The notes beneath the pieces are model-generated. The model did no database searches and was not told the DNA's origin. It was given only the letters and a program-made list of their open reading frames with translations. A stretch of 64,000 nt of DNA from a virus. Shown one piece after another: positions 7,910 to 15,670 of this stretch. Both the position numbers and the translations under genes were made by a program. The stretch is taken from positions 310,001 through 374,000 of the IMG/VR virus record IMGVR_UViG_3300025030_000038. One strand, 5' to 3'. The stretch's first letter is position 1. Each line of letters opens with the position of its first letter.

Positions 7910-8785
7910 ATGACAACCGTAGACAACGCACTCAAGCAGAAGATCATTTCGGACTACATCAAGACCGCCGCTGGCCGTAACAAGCTCGCCGCGTCGATGA
8001 CGCAGCCCCTCCGCACACGCCGTGACTACATGAGCGTTGGTCGCAAGACCTTCCTCGTGGAGCAACTGCCAGATGGGGCACTGCCCATCTATGACAAGGA
8101 CCCGGATGTGACCGCATACGTGGTCGGTGAAGAGGGTGAGAACATTCTCGCAATCACCAAGCCACGCAGGGTAATCTTCCCGCTGTTCGAGATTGCATCG
8201 AACCCCGAGATTCCTCTGACCCAGATCAAGGAGCGTCGTTTCGATCTGATCGAGCGCGCCCAGGATCTGGCCCGCGCGATGATCCAGGCCGCAGAAGACG
8301 AACGCGTCTTCGCAGTCATGGACGCCATTGCAGTCAACGGCTTCGACTCGCTTCCTGGCGGGACGAACCCTGACGTGCCCGTGGTTGCACCAGTCAATGG
8401 TGCGGTCCTCGCCGACGCATTCTCGCTCATTGAACGCCACGACCTTCGGGTTGCCCGCGTGTTCATGAACGCGCGTGACTACGCGGACGTCCGTAAGTTC
8501 GGCCGCGACATTCTGGATATCGAGTCTCAGGCAACCCTGCTCAAGACTGGTCTCCAGGCGACACTCTGGGGCGCTCAGGTCATCACCTCACGTCTCGTGC
8601 CAGCAGGTACAATCTATTGTACCTGTGAGCCCGAAATGTTTGGACGTATTCCCGTACGCACGGAATTGACAGTTTTGTCAGCAGACGATCCCAAGGCACG
8701 CACCATCGGATTCTCGGTGTTTGAAAACCTAGGTATCGGAGCTTACAACCCCCGTGGTCTGACCCGCCTCACGATCACTCGCTGA
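7910..8785 (+). CDS. Major capsid protein (HK97-type candidate)
   Basis: Protein of 291 aa, the probable shell subunit. It has the order expected of an HK97-like coat protein without a long delta domain: an N-terminal arm (res 1-45), a long helix region (KERRFDLIERAQDLARAMIQAAEDERVFAVMDAIAV), a central segment (LIERHDLRVARVFMNARDYADVRKFG) and a C-terminal strand-rich part (GAQVITSRLVPAGTIY, RIPVRTELTVLSADD, FENLGIGAYNPRGLTRL). GAGGAGAA precedes the ATG. Codon choice indicates high expression, a strong hairpin follows, and protease and scaffold-like genes lie upstream. Assigned on layout and pattern without a database search. Confidence 0.8.
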   Translation: MTTVDNALKQKIISDYIKTAAGRNKLAASMTQPLRTRRDYMSVGRKTFLVEQLPDGALPIYDKDPDVTAYVVGEEGENILAITKPRRVIFPLFEIASNPEIPLTQIKERRFDLIERAQDLARAMIQAAEDERVFAVMDAIAVNGFDSLPGGTNPDVPVVAPVNGAVLADAFSLIERHDLRVARVFMNARDYADVRKFGRDILDIESQATLLKTGLQATLWGAQVITSRLVPAGTIYCTCEPEMFGRIPVRTELTVLSADDPKARTIGFSVFENLGIGAYNPRGLTRLTITR

Positions 8786-8817
8786 TCTAGAAACTGCAAC
8801 GGTTTCAACCAGTTGAG

Positions 8818-8847
8818 GGGCTTGGGTCTCGAAAGAGATTCGAGCCC
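8818..8847 (+). terminator. Strong GAAA-loop hairpin after capsid gene
   Basis: A 13-bp uninterrupted stem with three G-T wobbles (8818-8830 with 8835-8847) is capped by a GAAA tetraloop closed by C-G, 33 bases after the capsid stop. The downstream sequence is T/C-rich rather than a pure T run. Likely transcript end or 3' stabiliser of the capsid mRNA. The rest of the gap to 8989 shows only a TATAAA-like box near 8926 with no matching -35. Confidence 0.7.
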
Positions 8848-8988
8848 TTCGCTCATTTATCTCTTTCCTATTGTTCCTTGGCCTTCGGTGGGCTGGGGCC
8901 TAAATCCAGTCATACACCCTTGGGGTATAAATCGTAGGTTCCCTGTCGATTTGTGCCAGTCGTGCACAGTTTGTGGGTAACATGATAT

Positions 8989-11900
8989 ATGACTACCGAA
9001 TCACTTCCCCAACCTCTCCAACTCAGTGCGGATGTCCTATCCGATCTCTATGTGACACAGGGTCTTTCCGAGGTGGCCATTGCCAATCGGTATGGGCTTA
9101 CTCAGCCCCAGGTAGGGAAACTGCGAAAGAGGTGGGGAATCCCAACTTTGACAAGGGCAGAGCGAGCAGGGGGGGTTCTGCCTCCGATAACCCCTGAGCA
9201 ACACGGCATATTGATCGGGTGCCTGCTCGGAAATGGGTACATGACCCCCCTGGGTGGGGGGGCGAAGTTGGTGGTGCGTCATCCCATTAACGAAGAGGGT
9301 TATATTCGGTGGAAGGCGGAAATGCTGGGGCCATATGTGAAGCAAGAGGTTCACGAAGTCAGGTCAAAGAAAAATGGCAGGTTATATTGTAGTTTTCAGA
9401 TGGCGACACGGGGTTGCCCACAGTTGAGACCCTACTACGATCAGTTCTACCCAGCGGGGGTATTGGTAGTGCCTCCCTCCTTGGAGTTGGACCCAATGTC
9501 TCTGGCCGTGTGGTTCTTGGATAGGGGAGGCATCACATTAACAGGGGATCCGAGAATTTCCGTTGACAAAAGCCCCGATCAGTCCACAATGAACGTGTTG
9601 AGTCAGGCTTGTCATAAGCTTGGGTTGTACCCACAGTTTCAGGAGAACTCAAGTGGGGCACACATTCAATTTCCGGAGCAAGCCAACCATTTCCTAGGCA
9701 CATTACAAAACGCTGTACCCTCCTGTATGTTGGGGAGAATGCCAGACACATCTGTGGTCGCCAGCCCTATCACTCAAATAGAGGCACAGCGTTTGTATGG
9801 GGTGGTCACAAAGGTATCCCCCACAAATCACGGGGCACCTGCCCGGCGAGGATTAACTGAAGAAACTCTCCGGGATTTGTATGCCACCAAAACGGATATT
9901 GAGATTGGGGCACTCTATGGGGTGAGTGGGGTGGCAATTGCCTACCACCGAAAGAAGTGGGGGATTCCGTCTGCTCATCATCGGGTGGGTGCCCCCGTTG
10001 GGTGCCTTCCCGTAGAGGAGTTGACTCCGGTAATCCTGGCAGACTTATACCAACAGGCAGGTGACCGGACCATTGCAAAACTGTATGGGGTGACGAAACC
10101 AACAATACGCAATCGAAGATTGGGGTGGGGAATCAGGTCAATCTCGAAGTCAGATCGAGCAACGAAGCATACGGAGTGGACCGAGGAGCAGAAGGAGACT
10201 CTAATTGGCACATTACTTGGGGATGCTCATGTGACTGAGAGGGGCAAGTGTAGGCTCACCCATACTCATTACCAGCTCACCTACCTTAGGAGGATCCACA
10301 GCATTTTGACCCCCCACGCCCTTCCCCTCTTCTACGGGGAAAAGAAGATGCCCAATGGTACCCTAGCCTTTACGTTTGGGTTTCTAACGGTTCAACATGT
10401 TTGGCTGAAGGAGATGCGGGAGTTGTTCTACCCCGATGGGGTGAAGGTGTTTCCTGAGCATGTAATCCGGTCTTTGACACCTAGATCTCTGGCTTACTGG
10501 TACTTTGACGATGGGCACCTGGGAGACAACCCATCATTTGCTCTGGGGGATATCTCCAAGGACCAAGCTGAGGATGTGGTGCGGTGGGTGGGGGAGAGGT
10601 TTGGGCTGGACACCTACTTGAAACCAAGTAGCATCGACTCCTCTTGCCCACAACTTACAATCCGGGCGGCAACCGCCGACAAGTTCTTTGCGTTGGTGAG
10701 AGAGTTTGTGACTCCGGATATGCTTCACAAGCTCCCCGGACACCATCATCCCATGGGGATGCTTCCACAAGTGGATAAAGGAGCCCCGGAAAAGTTATCT
10801 TTCTGGGATGCTGTTAAAGATAGGTGCCAGATGTGGAAATCCCTATCTGAAACGGATCAGGCAGGGCTGCTTGTCGAGTTGGAATCCCATTGGAGAAAAC
10901 AGGGATTCCCGTATCATGTTGCGAGGCCTGAGGAACTCCACATTCTCCGGGATTTGGAGGAGAGGCATATCCTTCAGGATGGTTGTCTAAAGAGAAGACA
11001 AGTGGGGCAGGCATCCTGTCAGGCATTCTCCACTCATATTTGGAAGGCACGGTCGTATGGCTCCACAATGAGTCCTTGGGACCTGTTTCAGGATGAGGGT
11101 ATGCTTCGAAAGGTATTAGCCTCGATTTTGTCCTCGGGGGACATGCCCACCGCTGCTAACCTTAGGGGAAGGCTGAGATTCTATTGGCGATCTGGGGTGT
11201 ATAACTTCCGTCCCTCAGCAGCAAAGGTGCTAGTAGATCGGTTCTGCCCTCCAGGGGGAACCTTATGGGACCCCTGCGCAGGGTATGGGGGGAGATTGCT
11301 TGGGTCCACGATGTCCAAGTCAATGCCCAAATACATTGCCTGTGAGCCACAGTCGGAAACATTTACCAGACTTCACCATTTACGGGACTGGGTCAATTCC
11401 TATGGGATTGGGGCACAGGTGGAACTCCACAATCTACCCGCTGAGGATTTTGATGTGACTCCACAGAGCTTGGATATGGTCCTAACATCCCCACCATATT
11501 GGTGCCGGGAAGTCTATGGGACGGAGCCTACCCAGTCCAGTGTCCGATACCCTACCTATGAGAAGTGGCTCAAGGGGTTCTGGGGTCCGGTAATTCAGAA
11601 GGCAGTTTATGGCCTCAAACAGGGGGGCTGGTTGGTGTTGAATGTGGACGACTTCTTTATTGAGAAAGTCCAGTACCCTCTCATTGAGGACACAAAACGA
11701 CTGGTTGCTCAAGCTGGGTTGGGGAACCCCAGAGAGATCCTTAAATATGCAATGCCAACTCCTACCCAACCAGACAATCATGAATTGGTGTTGTGTTGGG
11801 TATCCATTGGGGCCGGGGTCAATACTGGAATCCCCACTGTGGGACACACCATGCCCGCCCCACCTGTACCATCAGAGCTGGTACCATCCGAGGGGGGAGT

Positions 11901-12678
11901 CCCTGAAGGGATACTTGTCCCGGTCATATCCAGATGTCAAAAGTGTGGGGGTTCCATACCATCTGGTGACTTGGTAGGCGGATATTGTGCCCCCTGCAGG
12001 CTTGCTGGACCCCACTGCATGGATTGTGGCCTAGCTCTAGAGGGTCCCGACCGTGAGGGAAGGCGTTGTAGGATCTGCAAGCTTCGGGTGGATGCGGAGA
12101 GGGCCAAGCAGAAGAGGGATGCTGTTCGGGTGATCACACCTGTTAGTCAGGCGCGTACGTTTGTTTGCTTGACCTGCCATAAGCCGTGGGAGACGGAGGC
12201 GCCGGGAAGGTTCACGAAGTGCCCTACATGTAAGCAGGTGAAGGAAATCCAACAGAAGACCAAGCAGTGTGCCTACCGGAATTGTGGGAAGGATTTCATT
12301 GACCTCAGCTCCAAGAATTGCTCTAAGTTCTGTACTCCAGAGTGTGGCAGGCGGGAGAAGATGTTTCGGTCAGGGAAGGCCAAGGATGAGTCATACTTTC
12401 GGGCGGACCGAACAACGGGGAATCGAACCTGCATTCTGTGTAAGGAGGGGTTTGTCCTGGGTGAGGGGGAGATGGTGAATCGGTGCCCCACCTGTCGAGA
12501 CAAGGCCAGGAGCAAGGCATGTAGGGGCTGTGGCAGTACCTATCGGGACGATTCCGAGAACAACACCCGCCGATATTGTGATGGGTGCCAGAATGGGGCC
12601 CCAAAGGTCAAGGATGTGCCCAAGAGTGTAACTCTCCAGGAGGACCCGGACTCTTCGGTCCTGGATTTGTTTTCATGA
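8989..12678 (+). CDS. HTH/LAGLIDADG x2/DNA methyltransferase/zinc-ribbon fusion
   Basis: A 1229-aa multidomain protein. Residues 13-52, 289-327 and 346-385 are three helix-turn-helix units (pattern LxDLY...IAxxYGVT...xxWGI). Two LAGLIDADG_2-type domains follow the first and third HTH. One spans 68-250 (LIGCLLGNGY and LAVWFLDRGG) and the other 398-585 (LIGTLLGDAH and LAYWYFDDGH). The second keeps both acidic residues; the first has Asn for the first acid. Residues 738-935 are a class I amino-methyltransferase with motif I DPCAGYGG (761-768) and motif IV TSPPYW (833-838), suggesting N4-cytosine or N6-adenine DNA methylation. From 983 on there are about six CxxC zinc knuckles. No intein splice motifs are visible. 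Probably a selfish nuclease-modification element; activity untested. Confidence 0.85.
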   Translation: MTTESLPQPLQLSADVLSDLYVTQGLSEVAIANRYGLTQPQVGKLRKRWGIPTLTRAERAGGVLPPITPEQHGILIGCLLGNGYMTPLGGGAKLVVRHPINEEGYIRWKAEMLGPYVKQEVHEVRSKKNGRLYCSFQMATRGCPQLRPYYDQFYPAGVLVVPPSLELDPMSLAVWFLDRGGITLTGDPRISVDKSPDQSTMNVLSQACHKLGLYPQFQENSSGAHIQFPEQANHFLGTLQNAVPSCMLGRMPDTSVVASPITQIEAQRLYGVVTKVSPTNHGAPARRGLTEETLRDLYATKTDIEIGALYGVSGVAIAYHRKKWGIPSAHHRVGAPVGCLPVEELTPVILADLYQQAGDRTIAKLYGVTKPTIRNRRLGWGIRSISKSDRATKHTEWTEEQKETLIGTLLGDAHVTERGKCRLTHTHYQLTYLRRIHSILTPHALPLFYGEKKMPNGTLAFTFGFLTVQHVWLKEMRELFYPDGVKVFPEHVIRSLTPRSLAYWYFDDGHLGDNPSFALGDISKDQAEDVVRWVGERFGLDTYLKPSSIDSSCPQLTIRAATADKFFALVREFVTPDMLHKLPGHHHPMGMLPQVDKGAPEKLSFWDAVKDRCQMWKSLSETDQAGLLVELESHWRKQGFPYHVARPEELHILRDLEERHILQDGCLKRRQVGQASCQAFSTHIWKARSYGSTMSPWDLFQDEGMLRKVLASILSSGDMPTAANLRGRLRFYWRSGVYNFRPSAAKVLVDRFCPPGGTLWDPCAGYGGRLLGSTMSKSMPKYIACEPQSETFTRLHHLRDWVNSYGIGAQVELHNLPAEDFDVTPQSLDMVLTSPPYWCREVYGTEPTQSSVRYPTYEKWLKGFWGPVIQKAVYGLKQGGWLVLNVDDFFIEKVQYPLIEDTKRLVAQAGLGNPREILKYAMPTPTQPDNHELVLCWVSIGAGVNTGIPTVGHTMPAPPVPSELVPSEGGVPEGILVPVISRCQKCGGSIPSGDLVGGYCAPCRLAGPHCMDCGLALEGPDREGRRCRICKLRVDAERAKQKRDAVRVITPVSQARTFVCLTCHKPWETEAPGRFTKCPTCKQVKEIQQKTKQCAYRNCGKDFIDLSSKNCSKFCTPECGRREKMFRSGKAKDESYFRADRTTGNRTCILCKEGFVLGEGEMVNRCPTCRDKARSKACRGCGSTYRDDSENNTRRYCDGCQNGAPKVKDVPKSVTLQEDPDSSVLDLFS

Positions 12679-13276
12679 CCCACTCCCTTTTGATTCCTGC
12701 TGCAAAGCCACTTTCCAATGGGGGGGCCATCTGTTTCTGGTCTCCTGTTGGGCCCCATGCTGGTGAGACACTGGATGGGATAGTTGAGCGGAAACGTAGG
12801 GACATTGAACAATATGGATTCACCCTGTGGTCATTCGCTCCGGCCCGAAGGGAACGGGTTGTGCAATGGCGGGAGGAGTTGCAGCGAAGCGGTCAAGATG
12901 GGTGCTCCGTGATTTGTTGTGGGGCGGGGACGGTAGACCCAATGGGGAATGGAGGTGTGCCTATTTGGGCAAAAACTACACTGGGGACATGCAGATTTGG
13001 CAGGATGTGCCGGATCCTGGCATGACCAGTTACCATCGAGGACACACTGCGGAAGGCATTCTGGCTAGCGCCTTTGTGGTGACTTCAATTGAGCGGCGGA
13101 ACGAGGCAATTGAAAGGCCACTCGGTTGGTACCGGACCAAGGATGGACGGTGGGAGACTACAATTCCAGTACCTACCAGGGGGGAATACTTAACTCGTGC
13201 CCCAGTCGTGGGGGGGCGAACCAAGGTTCGCCTTATGCTACAGGTCCGGGCGCCTTTTGTAGTTTGGGTCAGGTAA
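12675..13276 (+). pseudogene. Frameshifted ORF (or missing C) after methyltransferase
   Basis: ATG at 12675 overlaps the methyltransferase stop (ATGA). The first frame reads to about CCGAGTVDP, then loses sense and stops at 13025. The next frame continues with NGEWRCAYLGKNY and on to FVVWVR at 13276. Adding one C to CCC at 12938-12940 would give TVDPNGEWRCAYLG and one protein of about 200 aa with W/Y-rich segments (PLGWYRTKDGRWETTIP). So this is a one-base deletion, an assembly error at a C run, or a -1 frameshift. Function not recognised. Confidence 0.6.
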
Positions 13277-13301
13277 CTCGATCAAATGGCGTAACCTCCC
13301 C

Positions 13302-13646
13302 ATGACAACCAAGATCAAGCCACCCAAGACAATTGAGACCTATGAGCTTCAGCTCCCCTACTTCAAGCAGGGGGATGACTTGGGCTTTTTCCTCACCATT
13401 ACCACAACACCCTCCGAGGCATTTCTGGCTCATGCGGAGATGTTGGAGGGGACGGCCAAGTTGTTGAGGCGGGTAGCCGCAGTCGCGGTTGAGTGTCCTG
13501 GGATTGAGGTTGATGCTGATTGTCACATGATTAGTGTCACCGGGCCTGTTGCTGGGCTGGCAGGATTGGTTCAGGATGAGATCCTGTCCAAGTTTACCTG
13601 TTTTGACGAAGATGGGGACGGGGAAGATGGGGATGAAGAAGAGTAG
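13302..13646 (+). CDS. Small acidic-tailed protein, unknown
   Basis: Protein of 114 aa. The body looks globular (YELQLPYFKQGDDLGFFLTI, AEMLEGTAKLLRRVAAVAVE), and the end is an acidic tail (CFDEDGDGEDGDEEE). The ATG follows GTAACCTCCCC, with no strong ribosome site. It overlaps the next small ORF by 14 bases. No family recognised. Confidence 0.62.
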   Translation: MTTKIKPPKTIETYELQLPYFKQGDDLGFFLTITTTPSEAFLAHAEMLEGTAKLLRRVAAVAVECPGIEVDADCHMISVTGPVAGLAGLVQDEILSKFTCFDEDGDGEDGDEEE

Positions 13647-13758
13647 GGAGCCCCCGCCTCCCAGAGAGCCTCACATCACCTTTTCCTCGTTGGTTGAGCG
13701 GGGCTGGACCAAGTCTTTGGTAATCAAGTTCTTGGGGGAGCCAGACAAGTGGTTGTGA
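13633..13758 (+). CDS. 41-aa ORF with ERGWTKSLVIKFLGEPD motif
   Basis: Starts inside the acidic tail of the previous gene. Residues 18-38 (SLVERGWTKSLVIKFLGEPD) resemble a short helical DNA-binding-like segment known to me from larger phage proteins, so this may be only the N-terminal part of a longer product. The next frame (from 13749) begins exactly where this ends; a single missing base near 13747-13755 would join them. Real but possibly broken. Confidence 0.45.
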   Translation: MKKSREPPPPREPHITFSSLVERGWTKSLVIKFLGEPDKWL

Positions 13759-14003
13759 TCCGAGTGGGGGAGGTGACTCGGGATCAATTGCTTCGGAGGG
13801 CCATTCAGAGCTACAATAGCTTTCACCAAGACCGGGCCATGGAACGAGCCAATTATGATTGGCAACCTGCGAAATTGAGTGGTGATCCTGCTTTTCTGGA
13901 ACGGATTCAGGTGAACTTCATTCGACATCGTATGACCAAGTACGACGGATTCCTTAATGGAAATGTCGGGAAGGTGGGCGTCAATGATGCCAGCCAACCG
14001 TGA
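13749..14003 (+). CDS. 84-aa ORF, possibly C-terminal half of split/frameshifted gene
   Basis: GTG at 13749 (or 13755) gives a charged helical protein (VTRDQLLRRAIQSYNSFHQD...AFLERIQVNFIRHRMTKYDG). No good ribosome site is visible and it overlaps the preceding ORF by 10 bases in the -1 frame. It could be an independent coupled gene or the continuation of the 13633 ORF after a lost base. Its end overlaps the next start. Function unknown. Confidence 0.42.
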   Translation: MVVIRVGEVTRDQLLRRAIQSYNSFHQDRAMERANYDWQPAKLSGDPAFLERIQVNFIRHRMTKYDGFLNGNVGKVGVNDASQP

Positions 14004-14148
14004 GATTCGGGGCAGGATATTTGAGGCAATCGCCGAGAAGTACCCCTACCTTGCGGAGGAATGTCAGAGACAAGCCCACCCAGATTTGGAGCCTCTATTG
14101 GTTGGGATCAGGAAGGGCCCTGATTTCCCTATCCCCTCTCCACAGTAG
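13984..14148 (+). CDS. 54-aa helical ORF
   Basis: ATGATG at 13984/13987 overlaps the end of the previous ORF by 20 bases. The product (REIRGRIFEAIAEKYPYLAEEC...HPDLEPLLVGIRKG) looks like a small helical protein. It is the last gene before a strong terminator. No family recognised. Confidence 0.45.
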   Translation: MMPANREIRGRIFEAIAEKYPYLAEECQRQAHPDLEPLLVGIRKGPDFPIPSPQ

Positions 14149-14202
14149 CCCGCAGCGCGTCCCGTAACAGGGAAGGGCATCCATTTCAATTGGATTCGTC
14201 GC

Positions 14203-14232
14203 CAGGGGCCACATTTGTGGCCCTGTTTTATT
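14203..14232 (+). terminator. Rho-independent terminator
   Basis: CAGGGGCCACA (14203-14213) pairs with TGTGGCCCTG (14216-14225), a 10-bp stem with one bulged G and a 2-base loop, followed at once by TTTTATTT. This is the best canonical terminator in the window and closes the 8.9-14.1 kb cassette. A smaller CCAGG/CCTGG hairpin (14241-14253) ends one base before the next ATG and may mask its ribosome site. Confidence 0.82.
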
Positions 14233-14254
14233 TGGGCTATCCAGGTCCCCTGGT

Positions 14255-15310
14255 ATGACGACCCTTCGTTCCAAGCTCATTCGGCTAGCCCATTCCGATC
14301 CAAGCCTTAGGCCTCATCTCCTCCCCCTCCTCAAGGAGGCTGCTGGCCAGTACATGGAGGTCAGGAGCCTGCCCCAGGCATTGATCCGCGCTTTGAAGGA
14401 AGTGGGTTATGGGAAGCGGGACATCATGGTTGTGGGCAAGACCACCTATGGGGTCCAGCGGGCTGGTGGGGATGGGATGCGGGGGTTCACGGCGGTTGTG
14501 GATCTGACTTCGGGGCGTACCAAGGTTGAGTATGGCTCTTGGGGTGGTGCCAATCCTTTCTCTCCACAGAATCAGGTAGACATGGACCGAAAGGAATACC
14601 CAATTCCTCTTAATGGGGCTGTGATCTCTGGCACAGAGGGGGGTCATTCGGTTTACGCAACCATTGCAGCCCACCCGGACAACCTCCAGAAACTCCTCCC
14701 CGCAGGTGAGGGTGATGCCCACTCGGAGCAAGAGGTCACTGCACTTCAGATCATGAGCAGCCTGATTCCCAAGGCCCGGAAGGAATACTTCCAGCGGAAC
14801 CACCTTGGGGACTATAGTGCCCAGAATCCTTTGATCCAAGGGCTGGCCAAGAAGGGGTTGGTCAAGGTCACCGGGGCGGGTCTACAGATCACCATGGCGG
14901 GCAAGAATGTGGTGGAGGCAGCCCCTCGTAGGATGCTTGCCAGCATGGTCATGCCTCCCAAGTTGGTGGCCCAGCTTCAGAAGGTGATTACTCAATTTCA
15001 GGCTGAAGCTAAGAAGGGGGACGAAGCAAGGGAGGGGGATGCTTCTGGGTTTGATCTCGTGCTCAGCCTGTTGAAGAGAGGTAAGTTTTCAGATGCTTAT
15101 CGGATCTGGTCCCGCATGGACACGGAACCACGGGATTACCTCTCTAATGCAGTATATGACTACATGGTGGGGGGTCTTATGCAGGAGTACATCGTTGAGG
15201 ACCATGATGTGAAGAAGGCCAAGGATTTGTGGCATCATGTGAAGTCGTATGACCCTGATTTTGACGTGCAGACGTTGCCAGAGGTAGTCCGCGAGGCCCT
15301 AGGCCTATAA
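14255..15310 (+). CDS. Protein with LRSKLIRLAH N-terminal tag
   Basis: Protein of 351 aa. Residues 1-29 are the same module as in the protein at 6628 (TLRSKLIRLAHSDPSLRP, then HLLPLLKEA). The middle is beta-rich (GFTAVVDLTSGRTKVEYGSW, VISGTEGGHSVYATIAAHPD), then helical (ALQIMSSLIPKARKEYFQ), with a C-terminal helical repeat-like part (FDLVLSLLKRGKFSDAYRIW, KAKDLWHHVKSYDPDF). No enzyme motif was recognised. The module probably marks proteins for a common location such as the prohead interior (inference). Confidence 0.78.
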   Translation: MTTLRSKLIRLAHSDPSLRPHLLPLLKEAAGQYMEVRSLPQALIRALKEVGYGKRDIMVVGKTTYGVQRAGGDGMRGFTAVVDLTSGRTKVEYGSWGGANPFSPQNQVDMDRKEYPIPLNGAVISGTEGGHSVYATIAAHPDNLQKLLPAGEGDAHSEQEVTALQIMSSLIPKARKEYFQRNHLGDYSAQNPLIQGLAKKGLVKVTGAGLQITMAGKNVVEAAPRRMLASMVMPPKLVAQLQKVITQFQAEAKKGDEAREGDASGFDLVLSLLKRGKFSDAYRIWSRMDTEPRDYLSNAVYDYMVGGLMQEYIVEDHDVKKAKDLWHHVKSYDPDFDVQTLPEVVREALGL

Positions 15311-15323
15311 AGGAGGTCTCCCG

Positions 15324-15620
15324 GTGAAAGATGAGATGCTTGCTCGACTGGACCAGATCAGGGAACTGGTGGTGTCCGGGGACATGACCCTATTGGCGAT
15401 TGTGGCAGTAGGGGAGCAGTTGACCATTTCTATCGTCGGTACGGCCCCTCCAATGCCAGTGACGCATGGGGCAGGGTTGGCCCTAATGGCCTATATCCAT
15501 GATATCGTGGAGACTGTGGACGAAGGGGATGGGATTGACTTGTCCACTTTGGACCCGGATGAGGAAGAGGCAGAGGGGCCTCAGGATCCCGAGAAGCCCA
15601 GTTCTGAAAAACCCAATTGA
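15324..15620 (+). CDS. Small acidic-tailed protein
   Basis: Protein of 98 aa. It starts at GTG 15324, chosen because AGGAGGT lies 9 bases upstream, one of the best ribosome sites here. The body is hydrophobic (MTLLAIVAVGEQLTISIVG), with a Glu/Asp/Pro-rich tail (DPDEEEAEGPQDPEKPSS). The hydrophobic stretch is too polar for a confident membrane segment. Unknown function, in an operon with virion genes. Confidence 0.65.
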   Translation: MKDEMLARLDQIRELVVSGDMTLLAIVAVGEQLTISIVGTAPPMPVTHGAGLALMAYIHDIVETVDEGDGIDLSTLDPDEEEAEGPQDPEKPSSEKPN

Positions 15621-15670
15621 TGAATTCCTTGGTATGGTAGCAGTACAACCGTATCAGGAGAGAACCATCG

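Noticed and set aside
7625-8440. Minus-strand ORF of 271 codons opposite the capsid gene
   Set aside because: Codon bias of the capsid gene opens the opposite frame; the product has no protein-like pattern and lies antisense to a clear gene.
8920-8988. Sigma70 promoter for the nuclease-methyltransferase gene
   Set aside because: A TATAAA-like box near 8926 has no -35 at suitable distance, and TTGTGC at 8951 has no -10 at 16-18 bases.
8989-12678. Reading the LAGLIDADG part of the 1229-aa protein as an intein in the methyltransferase
   Set aside because: There is no N-terminal Cys/Ser block A and no His-Asn-Cys/Ser/Thr end, and the protein starts with HTH and nuclease sequence rather than an extein.
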